Shown here one piece after another: positions 1-6,807 of a stretch of 8,932 bases of DNA. Position numbers and translations under genes: made by a program. The number at the start of each line of letters is the position of its first letter. Position 1 is the first letter of the stretch. Origin of the DNA: an uncultured Candidatus Poseidoniales archaeon (lineage in GTDB: Archaea > Thermoplasmatota > Poseidoniia > Poseidoniales > Thalassarchaeaceae). The stretch is from contig CATMIM010000026.1 in NCBI GenBank assembly GCA_950068635.1, forward strand, positions 1 through 8,932, written 5' to 3'. The notes beneath the pieces were generated by a model. The model saw nothing but the letters and a program-made list of their open reading frames with translations. It was not told the origin of the DNA and did not search any database.

Positions 1-1
1 C

Positions 2-310
2 ACATTCGCGGCAGAGAGTGAGGACGGATCGTTCCTCAACTACAGACCGGAAGAGGCGGAAAACGATACGATGCTCTACGATGAGTCGGCTGCGGGCATG
101 TACATCATGGTCGGCGTAGGCTTCTCTGGTCTGGCGCTCATCGGGCTCGTGGCCACATTGCTCGGATGGCGTGACTCGAGCGCAGGCATGCTGCGCACCG
201 CCGCAGTGCTTTGCTTTCTGACCCAAGGCCCGTTCGGCACCGCCTGCTGCACCGGGCTCATCGCCGGCCTGCTGACGATCGCACTGCCCAAGGGTCCGAC
301 CGACCCGTGA
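2..310 (+). CDS. C-terminal part of a membrane protein of unknown function (5' truncated by window edge)
   Basis: The reading frame is open from base 2 to a TGA ending at 310, giving 102 residues. There is an in-frame ATG at 71, but the codons before it already look coding: acidic, no stop, with residues such as EDGSFLNYRPEEAEND. I therefore read this as the tail of a longer gene. Two hydrophobic segments are visible, one beginning MYIMVGVGFSGLALIGLV and one containing CFLTQGPFGTACCTGLIAGL, so the tail is a two-helix membrane hairpin with a Cys-Cys pair near the start of the second helix's core. The acidic stretch before them is probably a loop or soluble domain. I do not recognise the family. 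It converges on the GST-like gene, with 48 bases between the two stop codons. If ATG 71 were the true start, the product would be a 79-residue two-helix protein. Confidence 0.6.
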   Translation, partial: TFAAESEDGSFLNYRPEEAENDTMLYDESAAGMYIMVGVGFSGLALIGLVATLLGWRDSSAGMLRTAAVLCFLTQGPFGTACCTGLIAGLLTIALPKGPTDP

Positions 311-358
311 GGGAACTCAAGGTCAGTCAGACCAGTCTCTCTCATCGACGCTCTTGCT

Positions 359-1117
359 TCACAGGCCGGTCGTGCTCTGCATGCGCGCATACCACGCTCC
401 GACGACGGAGTGCCCTTCGACGATGTCGAAGCCGCGCAGCCCCTGCATCGAGCGCAGGATGCCGTAGTTGGAGAAGTCGCCTCCGTCCGGAGAATCGCCA
501 CCGAGGAAGTCGCCTGACAGGCCGGTGGACAACTCGTCGAGTTGGTGGGCGAGGTTCGCTTCGGGGCCCCGCTCCCACTTCTTGGCGCGACTCCTCGCCA
601 CCAGACGCATCACGACCGCGCCGATCCACTTCGCCTTCCACGCCTGCCAGCGGCCGAAGTTGTCCACCTTGGTGACGTAGTCGAGCGCGCGCAGGCTGGA
701 GCCGTAGGTGCGGTAGATGACCGGCACGATCGACTTGCCGAGCACCTCGTTGGAGAATTCCATCCACTTGTCCTGGTTGGCATCCTCACCTGCTTCGGGA
801 AATTTCTCGCCACCCTGATGGTGGGAGTTCACCCAGTGCAGGATGTCATTGGAATCGTTGACCTGCGTGCCATCTGACTCGACGAATACAGGGACGGCTT
901 TCCATTCGGAGAAATCGAGTTCAGCCTTCTTCATCGGGTCGACCTCGACCTTGGAGTGCGCCACTCCCTTCCAGGATAGCAGACTCCTGACCTTCCAGCA
1001 GAACGGGCAGGTCTCGAAGCAGTAGAGCGTCGCTTTCCCGTCCACCACGGCACCGGGCACCTTCTCCTGCTGAGGTCCAGAGGCAGGCTGCTGTTCGTCG
1101 GTCTGCTGCTCGGTCAT
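359..1117 (-). CDS. GST/thioredoxin-fold protein with CPFC motif, similar to prostaglandin E synthase 2-type glutathione S-transferases
   Basis: The product has 252 residues from the ATG at 1117. After about 28 polar Gln/Glu-rich residues there is a thioredoxin-like domain: beta strand ATLYCF, then TCPFC (cysteines 37 and 40) followed by WKVRSLLSWKG. A VPV turn follows with a probable cis-proline at residue 76, and then NDSNDILHWV at about 87-96, matching the G-site 'DS..I' pattern of GSTs. The C-terminal part (about 110-252) is helical as in GSTs. The order and the motif TCPFC-KVR resemble membrane-associated prostaglandin E synthase 2 / GST family proteins, which reduce or conjugate substrates using a thiol. 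Substrate and thiol partner are unknown here; archaea of this kind generally lack glutathione. No signal peptide is present, so it is cytoplasmic. It lies 67 bases behind the S15 gene on the same strand. The frame opens further upstream, to 1201, but that would overlap the S15 gene. A TATA-like CAAAAG at about 1139-1144 (minus strand) fits a start at 1117. Confidence 0.8.
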   Translation of the reverse strand: MTEQQTDEQQPASGPQQEKVPGAVVDGKATLYCFETCPFCWKVRSLLSWKGVAHSKVEVDPMKKAELDFSEWKAVPVFVESDGTQVNDSNDILHWVNSHHQGGEKFPEAGEDANQDKWMEFSNEVLGKSIVPVIYRTYGSSLRALDYVTKVDNFGRWQAWKAKWIGAVVMRLVARSRAKKWERGPEANLAHQLDELSTGLSGDFLGGDSPDGGDFSNYGILRSMQGLRGFDIVEGHSVVGAWYARMQSTTGL

Positions 1118-1184
1118 GGCGCGGCGAGTCAGGTGTCTCTTTTGATGGGTCGCTCGCGGGATGTTGTCGACGATTCCAGCCGCC

Positions 1185-3092
1185 TCATTCGTCGGTAGCA
1201 CACTGGGGATACTCGTCAGGCATCATCGGCGGCATGAACAGGTCGGCGCAGGTGCGGTTCACGACCGACAGGCCGAGCACCGAATCCGCGGTCAGCGACA
1301 CCGTCACCGGCTGGATCGACACGACGCTCGGAGTGTAATCGCGCCCGGTCTGCGAGATGCGCAGGACGAGCGTGTCACCCGCCGGAACGAGCACATCCAT
1401 GCCGAAGAACTCCATCATCGCGGTCACCGTCTCGCCCGGAGCGAGCGTCCGCCCCTGCTTGCCTCCGTCAGCGAAGCGCAGGTCCATCACCGCATGTCCG
1501 AGGTGCTCGCCCGTCGAGCCCAGAGTCAACTCCGCGAACAGGTGCCCAGAGGTCGCCCAGAGCGAGATGGTGGCTTGGATGTGCAGCGTCGGATTGCCCA
1601 CGATTCGCAAGTCATTCTCCAATTGCTCACTTTCAATTTCCAATTGGGACGTGGGAGTGACCAAAGTGCTACCTGAGAGCAGGTTGAACTGGTCGAGTCC
1701 GAGCTCGACCCATTCGATGTCAACCGGAGGATAGGCGCTCTCCGTGCGCCAGCCACCCCTGTTGTCCTGGATCTCGGCATGGAGGAGTGGAGGAGGCCCC
1801 AGATCACGCAGGTAGTAGTCGAACCATTCGAGCAGGTCGTCAGCCCAGTCCCAGCGCATGGTGAACGGATAGAGGGGTCCGCCGTCGTGCGAGGAGTTGC
1901 GGTCGGGGTAGTCGTGGCCCCATTGGCCGTACAATCCCTTGACATCGAATCCGTTCTCGAGCAGGATGTTGTGTGTCGGGAAGGCCATGTGCGGGTCGAC
2001 GTTCCAATCCTGCATGCCGTGGATGATGTACACAGAGCCGTCATAATTCTCCAGTGCGCGTGTGAAGAAATGGCGCTCCTCCCAGTAGTCCGAACCTGTC
2101 CACGACAGGTCGTCGCCCGTGAGATACGCCGCCGGTCCCGCGTAGTATCCCTCCAGATAGCCCTCGCACACGTTCTGCCAGTCGCCGCCATCTCCGTCGA
2201 CCCCGAAGGAGCCGTAGACGCCGTTGTGCATGATCGCGCCACGCGCTTCCATGCTGCCGTTGCGCCACATCAGGTCGTGCACGCCGATCAGGCCGGACAT
2301 CGGGACGATGGTCGCCAGATGCTCCGAGCCCATCGCCGCCGCCTCCCAGGGCGTGCTGCCGTCGTACGACTTGCCGATGACACCGACGCGACCGTTGGAC
2401 CACGCAGCCTTTCCGAGCCATTCGACCGCGGCGTGGATTCCGAGCTGCTCGTCGAGCCCCATCAGGTCCATGCAGTGGTTCGCCTCACCGGTGCCGAACA
2501 CAGAGACTTGCGCAACCCCATACCCATGGGGGACGAAGTTCTCGATGAGGAAGCGTCCAAGTCGGTTGGCGGGTGTCAGCGCATCGACGTCTCCGTCCCC
2601 GTAGTAGGGGCCGATCTCGGCGATGACGGGAACCGAGCAGACGGTGACTCCGTCGGCGGCGAGCGTGTCGTTGGAGGCGAGCGTATCCCAGTCACAGCCT
2701 TCGATCACCGGAAGCCAGAGCCCGAGGTGCACCTGTGCGTTGCCGCTCGCCCCTGCACCGCCGTCGCTGAGCACGATGTCGGGCACGTCGACGAACACCG
2801 AGCGCACCGCATCCACCTCCCACGTCCCGTTCCATGAGACCCGACTGAACACGTCGTCCACGCCATATTCGAGGTTGGCACGCGCCCACACGGGCGGCAA
2901 CCAGTGTTTCGAGGAGGAGTCATCATCGAGGTTGCCGAAGGCTGAACCTGGCAGCACGCTGGCGAGCACCATCATCAGCACGACGAAGCCGCCGGTCGCA
3001 CCCAGAGCGATGTTCAGTTGCCGCCTCTCGCGCCGCTCGCTCGCTGCATCGACCTCGACAGAGACGATCTCGGCGTCAAGGACATCGGACAT
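1185..3092 (-). CDS. Membrane-anchored S15-family X-Pro dipeptidyl-peptidase-like hydrolase
   Basis: The product has 635 residues from ATG 3092. A GTG two codons upstream (3098) is possible, but GAGGGG at 3103-3098 sits 5 bases before the ATG and favours it. Residues about 29-50 form one hydrophobic segment (LGATGGFVVLMMVLASVL) after a charged N-terminus, which looks like a signal anchor placing the catalytic domain outside the cytoplasm. The alpha/beta-hydrolase part contains GKSYDG with the nucleophile Ser at about 242, HGMQDWNVD with Asp at about 362, and GQWGHDYP with His at about 393. These match the Ser-Asp-His triad of the S15/PepX family. The last 200 or so residues (WRTESAYPP onwards) look like the C-terminal jelly-roll domain of X-Pro dipeptidyl-peptidases and cocaine-esterase-type hydrolases. 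Expected reaction: release of Xaa-Pro dipeptides from peptide N-termini, or hydrolysis of an ester or amide. Substrate is not determined by sequence. It is first in a minus-strand pair with the GST-like gene and divergent from the transporter. Confidence 0.88.
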   Translation of the reverse strand: MSDVLDAEIVSVEVDAASERRERRQLNIALGATGGFVVLMMVLASVLPGSAFGNLDDDSSSKHWLPPVWARANLEYGVDDVFSRVSWNGTWEVDAVRSVFVDVPDIVLSDGGAGASGNAQVHLGLWLPVIEGCDWDTLASNDTLAADGVTVCSVPVIAEIGPYYGDGDVDALTPANRLGRFLIENFVPHGYGVAQVSVFGTGEANHCMDLMGLDEQLGIHAAVEWLGKAAWSNGRVGVIGKSYDGSTPWEAAAMGSEHLATIVPMSGLIGVHDLMWRNGSMEARGAIMHNGVYGSFGVDGDGGDWQNVCEGYLEGYYAGPAAYLTGDDLSWTGSDYWEERHFFTRALENYDGSVYIIHGMQDWNVDPHMAFPTHNILLENGFDVKGLYGQWGHDYPDRNSSHDGGPLYPFTMRWDWADDLLEWFDYYLRDLGPPPLLHAEIQDNRGGWRTESAYPPVDIEWVELGLDQFNLLSGSTLVTPTSQLEIESEQLENDLRIVGNPTLHIQATISLWATSGHLFAELTLGSTGEHLGHAVMDLRFADGGKQGRTLAPGETVTAMMEFFGMDVLVPAGDTLVLRISQTGRDYTPSVVSIQPVTVSLTADSVLGLSVVNRTCADLFMPPMMPDEYPQCATDE

Positions 3093-3158
3093 CGCCACCC
3101 CTCGTCCTCAGGCGTGACATCAGGTTCACTTCATGCTGACGCAAGCGCGCCCGTCGGG

Positions 3159-3165
3159 TTATTGA
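3159..3165 (+). promoter_or_regulatory. TATA-box-like element for the ferritin-like/VIT1 gene
   Basis: TTATTGA is the only AT-rich patch in a GC-rich 97-base divergent intergenic region. The centre of TTATT lies 29 bases before ATG 3190. That spacing puts transcription start at or next to the start codon, so the mRNA is probably leaderless. The same TTATT core recurs at equivalent distance before two other genes in this window. Confidence 0.55.
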
Positions 3166-3189
3166 CCCCCCCGCGCCGAGTTCGTCGAG

Positions 3190-4065
3190 ATGGCCGAGTC
3201 CCGTCACCAACGCCTGCTGCGACTCCAGAAGATGGAGGCGACCGAGGCGGAGGTCTACCGACGACTGGCGTTGCGTGAGAAGAATGCGGACAACCGCAAG
3301 GTGCTGGAGCAGATCGCGGCCGAGGAGGTGCGCCATCAGGGGATTCTGGCAGAGCAGACGAACGCGGAGGTGAAGCCGAACATGTGGAAGGTATGGTTCC
3401 ACACGAAGTTGTCGTGGCTGCTGGGCCTGACCTTCGCCGTCAAGATGCTGGAGTTGGCGGAGCAGGATGCCGCCGCGGAGTATCGCGAACTCGGGTTGCA
3501 TGAACTCGCTGACGACGAGGAATCGCATGAGGCACGCTTGGTCGGGATGTTGCACGAGGACCGGCTGAAGTACATCGGCAGCGTCGTGCTCGGGATGTCC
3601 GACGCTCTGATCGAACTCACGGGTGCGCTGGCTGGTCTGACGTTCGCGCTGGGGTCGGTCACTGTCGTGGCGCTCGCAGGGTTGGTCACCGGAATCGCCG
3701 CCTCGTTCAGCATGGGTGCCTCGCAGTACCTGTCATCGCGAACCGAGAAGAAGACCGAATCACCGCTCATGGCCGCCTTCTTCACCTGGCTCTCCTACAT
3801 CCTCACTGTCTTCCTGTTGGTCATGCCATACTTGGTCCTCAACGCCGACAGCCCCGTGGTCTACGGCCTCGAGCCGCACTTGCAGGCGCTCGCCTGCACC
3901 TTCATCATCGGGCTCGTGATCGTGGCGCTGTTCAACTTCTACATCTCGGTGGTCGAGGAGGAGTCGTTCCGTCGCCGCTTCTCCGAGATGGCGGGGATCC
4001 TGGTGGCGGTGAGCCTGATTTCCTTCATGATCGGGCTCGGCCTCAAGGGCTGGCTGGGAGTCTGA
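3190..4065 (+). CDS. Ferritin-like domain fused to VIT1/CCC1-type metal transporter (Er-VIT1/MbfA-like)
   Basis: The product has 291 residues and two parts. Residues 1 to about 125 form a rubrerythrin/ferritin-like helical domain with paired metal-ligand motifs: EEVRH (46-49 as ExxH), EQDAAAEYRE (91-100) and DEESHE (ExxH at 110-113), plus Glu residues at 16-21. Residues about 128-291 carry five membrane segments (about 130-151, 157-176, 192-218, 231-252, 267-287). The first holds GMSDALIELTGALAGL and the second GIAASFSMGASQYLSSRTE, both characteristic of VIT1/CCC1 iron/manganese transporters. Known relatives (erythrin-vacuolar iron transporter fusions such as bacterial MbfA) export iron and protect against peroxide, with the soluble domain sensing or delivering Fe(II). 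Iron export from the cytoplasm is therefore the likely role; manganese is an alternative. No Shine-Dalgarno sequence is visible, and the start is supported by the TATA-like element 29 bases upstream. A zinc-ribbon gene follows 15 bases downstream. Confidence 0.9.
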   Translation: MAESRHQRLLRLQKMEATEAEVYRRLALREKNADNRKVLEQIAAEEVRHQGILAEQTNAEVKPNMWKVWFHTKLSWLLGLTFAVKMLELAEQDAAAEYRELGLHELADDEESHEARLVGMLHEDRLKYIGSVVLGMSDALIELTGALAGLTFALGSVTVVALAGLVTGIAASFSMGASQYLSSRTEKKTESPLMAAFFTWLSYILTVFLLVMPYLVLNADSPVVYGLEPHLQALACTFIIGLVIVALFNFYISVVEEESFRRRFSEMAGILVAVSLISFMIGLGLKGWLGV

Positions 4066-4080
4066 GGGCGGGTGTGAGAG

Positions 4081-4272
4081 GTGAGCGTCGAGGTATGCTC
4101 GAACTGCTACAGCCCCCGCATCGCGCCTTACATGGGATATGAGACGGGCAAGCGCTTCATCTGCCAGGATTGCGAGCACATCAGCGTGGTCACGATCGAG
4201 TTCGAGGACATCGATGCCCTCGTGGCCTTCCTGCAGGCCAAGCGGGATTACGCTGACAGTGAGGACGGGTGA
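4081..4272 (+). CDS. Small zinc-ribbon protein
   Basis: This gene encodes 63 residues from a GTG start, 15 bases after the transporter stop, so it is probably co-transcribed with it. Cys6-x2-Cys9 and Cys28-x2-Cys31 are separated by 18 residues, which forms a classic four-cysteine zinc ribbon. The rest is a short acidic helix (EDIDALVAFLQAKRDY). Such small ribbons bind zinc and commonly mediate protein or nucleic-acid contacts; the partner here is unknown. The start is the first in-frame candidate after the upstream stop, and a weak purine stretch (GGGTGTGAGAG) precedes it. Its place behind a metal transporter suggests a role linked to metals or to expression of the operon, but that is inference. 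Confidence 0.8.
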   Translation: MSVEVCSNCYSPRIAPYMGYETGKRFICQDCEHISVVTIEFEDIDALVAFLQAKRDYADSEDG

Positions 4273-4319
4273 GTTCGGCCGATGACGGCCAACCGATTCC
4301 AGTTCGATTCCGCCGGATG

Positions 4320-4856
4320 TCAATCCCTGATCGCGCCATAGGTCGCCAACGCGATCCCCACGAGCGCGATGCCGTAGGTGAGCGTCTGGGTCAGGGTCGC
4401 TCGGTACTCGTAACTCACCTGAGTCGACTGCGCGGAGCCCTCGAGGCTGTTCCCCGCCACGAAGCGGTAGTCACCCCCGGAGATCGGCCAATCGAAGTGT
4501 CCGGTGCTGTCAGGCCCTCCCACCATGATGTCCAGATCTTCGGTGTCGCACAGCAGGTATCCGTCTCCGGTGTTCGTGCACTTGTCAGCCTCGCTCGCCG
4601 CGACAATCCCAATCCAGGCGTCCGGCTGGTCCCACTCCACATTGATCCGTACCGCCACGATCTGGCTGACGTAGTCGGGTATCGGCACGTTCTGCTCGAG
4701 CATCGCCGACTTGTCGCAGATGTCGAAGCCATCAAGGCCGATTGAGCAGGACGGGACGTCGATCTCTTGGGTGCCCTCGCCCGAGAGGCCCACGAAGCCG
4801 CCGAAGTAGGCGGCCACCACGAGGATGACTCCGGAGATGATGGTCATCAGTCGCAT
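4320..4856 (-). CDS. Hypothetical protein with two membrane segments and a four-cysteine extracytoplasmic domain
   Basis: From ATG 4856 the product has 178 residues. Residues 3-24 (MTIISGVILVVAAYFGGFVG) and about 159-175 (TYGIALVGIALATYGA) are hydrophobic. The 130 residues between them are polar, contain cysteines at 37, 47, 93 and 103, and are rich in Asp/Ser/Gly and beta-prone stretches such as IVAVRINVEW and DYRFVAGNSL. This suggests a beta-sandwich-like domain held outside the cytoplasm by two helices, possibly with two disulfides. No family is recognised. The frame is open to another ATG at 4919, but a TATA-like TTATTA at 4885-4880 lies inside that extension, 27 bases before ATG 4856. 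That strongly favours the shorter form with a leaderless mRNA. The gene is divergent from the M32 carboxypeptidase. Confidence 0.78.
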   Translation of the reverse strand: MRLMTIISGVILVVAAYFGGFVGLSGEGTQEIDVPSCSIGLDGFDICDKSAMLEQNVPIPDYVSQIVAVRINVEWDQPDAWIGIVAASEADKCTNTGDGYLLCDTEDLDIMVGGPDSTGHFDWPISGGDYRFVAGNSLEGSAQSTQVSYEYRATLTQTLTYGIALVGIALATYGAIRD

Positions 4857-4879
4857 GGCGGGCGATGCGGCGCTCTCGG

Positions 4880-4885
4880 TAATAA
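4880..4885 (-). promoter_or_regulatory. TATA-box-like element that decides the start of the 178-residue membrane protein
   Basis: On the minus strand, GGATTATTACC contains TTATTA. The centre of its TTATT core is 27 bases upstream of ATG 4856, as expected for a leaderless archaeal transcript. An upstream ATG (4919) would put this element inside the coding region. Confidence 0.55.
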
Positions 4886-4959
4886 TCCATTCAGGAAGGC
4901 GTATTCGATGGGGATTCACCTATCGTAGGGTTTGAGGCGGAAGCCACATTCGGGCGCCC

Positions 4960-6465
4960 ATGGGAGAAGCATACGACGCCCTGATGGAGCGCATGCGCGA
5001 ACTCGACGTCATCGGACAGATCGGCGGTCTGCTCGGCTGGGACCAGGAGGTCATGATGCCTCCCAAGGCGGCGAAGCTGCGCGCTGAGCAGATGGCGTGG
5101 ATCTCCAAGGAAGGCCATGCGCGCATGACCGCACCCGAGGTCGGTGAACTGCTGGCGGCAGCCGAGTCGGAGGCGAACGGCAGCGAGGTCGAGCAGGGAA
5201 ATCTGCGCATCATCCGCGACTCCTACGACAAGGCGACCAAGAAGCCGCCCGAGTTCGTCGAGGAGTTCGCTCGCCACAGGTCGAAGAGCATAGTCACCTG
5301 GACCGAGGCTCGCGAGAAGGACGACTTCTCCATCTTCCGCGACGACCTTGCCAAGATGATCGACATGTCCCGCGAGCTGGCCGGCTACCTCGGCTACGAG
5401 GACAATCCCTACGACGCGCTGCTGGACCTCTACGAGTCCGGCCTCACGGTCGCCAAGCTCGACCCGCTGTTCGCCGGTCTGCGCGAATCCTCCGTCCCGC
5501 TGATCAAGGCGGTCTCCGAACTCGAGGACAAGCCCGACTGCTCCTGGGTTCACTCGCACCCGTGGCCCAAGGCCTCCCAAGAGGCGCTCAGTCAGGCGAT
5601 CTCAGAGGCGATCGGATTCGACTTCGATGCCGGTCGCCGTGATGAGTCCACTCATCCCTTCTGCGGCGGCTCCAACCCCGACGACGTCCGCTGGACCACC
5701 CGCTACGACGAGAAGGAGCCCTACGGGGCCATCTTCGGCACCATGCACGAGACCGGGCACGCGCTCTACGAGCAGGGCAGGCCGCGCGATCTGGACTTCC
5801 AGCCCGTGGGGGAGGCGAATGGTCTGGGAATCCATGAGAGCCAGAGTCGGTTGTGGGAGAATCAGGTCGGCCGCTCCTTGGCGTTCTGCGAGTGGTCGTT
5901 CCCGCTGTGGCAGGAGCACTTCCCGGCCAACTTCGAGGGTGTCACCCCCGAGATGCTGTGGCAGGCGGTCAACCAGGTCGAGCCGAGCCTGATCCGCGTC
6001 GAGGCGGACGAGGCGACCTACAACCTGCACGTCATGATCCGCTACGAGGTGGAGAAGCTGCTCATCAACGGCGAGTTGGAGGTGGACGACCTTCCTGACG
6101 CCTGGGACGACATGTACGAGCGCTTCCTCGGCATCCGTTCACCCACCCGCACTGAGGGCGTGCTGCAGGACGTCCACTGGTCGATGGGCGCCTTCGGATA
6201 CTTCCCCACCTACACTCTGGGCAACCTCTACTCCGCCCAGTTGCTCCAAGCGGCTGAGAAGGACATCGGCGACATCGACGAGCAGGTGAGACAGGGTGAC
6301 TTCGAGCCTCTGCTGAACTGGATGCGCACGCACGTGCACGCGAGGGGGAGCATCCTGGAGCCCGCCGACCACATCGAGGAGGCGACCGGTGAGCAGCCGA
6401 AACCGGATGCGTTCGTCGCCTATCTGGCCGACAAGATCGGTGCTCTCTACGGCGTATCAGCCTGA
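4960..6465 (+). CDS. M32 family metallocarboxypeptidase (carboxypeptidase Taq type)
   Basis: The complete protein has 501 residues, the usual length for M32 enzymes. Zinc ligands are visible: HETGH at 263-267 (His263, catalytic Glu264, His267) and the third ligand Glu293 in GIHESQSRLWEN. Further family hallmarks are DESTHPF at 228-234, the N-terminal GLLGWDQEVMMPP at about 23-35, and GYFPTYTLGN in the C-terminal third. The family removes single residues from peptide C-termini, with broad specificity except against proline. There is no signal peptide, so it acts in the cytoplasm, probably in the final breakdown of imported peptides. That complements the membrane-anchored S15 hydrolase nearby. 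The start ATG 4960 gives the normal N-terminus. No Shine-Dalgarno sequence lies close by, and only a weak TTTGA patch lies near -28. The 3' end overlaps the convergent MerE-like gene by 19 bases. Confidence 0.95.
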   Translation: MGEAYDALMERMRELDVIGQIGGLLGWDQEVMMPPKAAKLRAEQMAWISKEGHARMTAPEVGELLAAAESEANGSEVEQGNLRIIRDSYDKATKKPPEFVEEFARHRSKSIVTWTEAREKDDFSIFRDDLAKMIDMSRELAGYLGYEDNPYDALLDLYESGLTVAKLDPLFAGLRESSVPLIKAVSELEDKPDCSWVHSHPWPKASQEALSQAISEAIGFDFDAGRRDESTHPFCGGSNPDDVRWTTRYDEKEPYGAIFGTMHETGHALYEQGRPRDLDFQPVGEANGLGIHESQSRLWENQVGRSLAFCEWSFPLWQEHFPANFEGVTPEMLWQAVNQVEPSLIRVEADEATYNLHVMIRYEVEKLLINGELEVDDLPDAWDDMYERFLGIRSPTRTEGVLQDVHWSMGAFGYFPTYTLGNLYSAQLLQAAEKDIGDIDEQVRQGDFEPLLNWMRTHVHARGSILEPADHIEEATGEQPKPDAFVAYLADKIGALYGVSA

Positions 6466-6719
6466 GCCGCCCCGCCCATGCCTGGAACCGACTTCGCATC
6501 ATCAGCGCAACAGGCGAGGTCGACCTTGCCGCCTGACCTGTCCGGCCACAGCAGGATCGCGAGTCCGGCGGTGAAGCCTATGGCGAGTGCGGGCAGCAGG
6601 TAGCCGATGACGGCGGCACCGCCGACGCCGAACGCTCCCAGCGCGAGCAGGTAGATCGGGAGATGACAGGGGCAGGCTAGCACAGCGAGCACAGCCCCGC
6701 CCACCTTGCGTGCACCCAT
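6447..6719 (-). CDS. MerE-like small membrane protein (putative heavy-metal transporter)
   Basis: From ATG 6719 the product has 90 residues and two membrane helices (about 7-32 and 36-58). The first helix contains LAVLACPCHLPIYLLAL. This closely resembles the core of the mercury-resistance protein MerE, where a CPCHLP motif in the first helix follows LAVLT and is followed by small residues. Cys16, Cys18 and His19 are the likely metal-contacting residues. A second Cys pair (70-71, ACCADD) lies in the soluble tail and is not part of the MerE core I remember. By analogy it may move Hg(II)/methylmercury or another soft metal across the membrane. No merA, merT, merP or metal-responsive regulator is in the window, so the mercury role is uncertain. 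The frame is open to an ATG at 6866, but that extension is low-complexity and antisense to the next gene. A TATA-like TTATTCG 29 bases upstream supports 6719. Confidence 0.72.
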   Translation of the reverse strand: MGARKVGGAVLAVLACPCHLPIYLLALGAFGVGGAAVIGYLLPALAIGFTAGLAILLWPDRSGGKVDLACCADDAKSVPGMGGAAQADTP

Positions 6720-6743
6720 CACGTCGTGAGCCCCCGCTGTCAG

Positions 6744-6750
6744 CGAATAA
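6744..6750 (-). promoter_or_regulatory. TATA-box-like element for the MerE-like gene
   Basis: TTATTCG on the minus strand (6750 to 6744) sits in a GC-rich divergent region, with its TTATT centre 29 bases before ATG 6719. This matches the core and spacing seen before the ferritin-like/VIT1 gene and the 178-residue protein, and supports a leaderless mRNA. Confidence 0.5.
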
Positions 6751-6807
6751 CCTGTCGAATCCACGTCGCTCGCTCCGGGAGAAGGGCAAAAGGCAGCCAC
6801 CGCGGTT

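Noticed and set aside
1779..2837. 352-residue plus-strand open frame
   Set aside because: It is antisense to the S15 peptidase gene, whose catalytic motifs are clear. Long shadow frames are expected in GC-rich DNA.
4269..4745. 158-residue plus-strand open frame following the zinc-ribbon gene
   Set aside because: It is antisense to the 178-residue membrane protein, which has its own promoter-like element and sensible membrane segments. The plus-strand product shows no recognisable domain.
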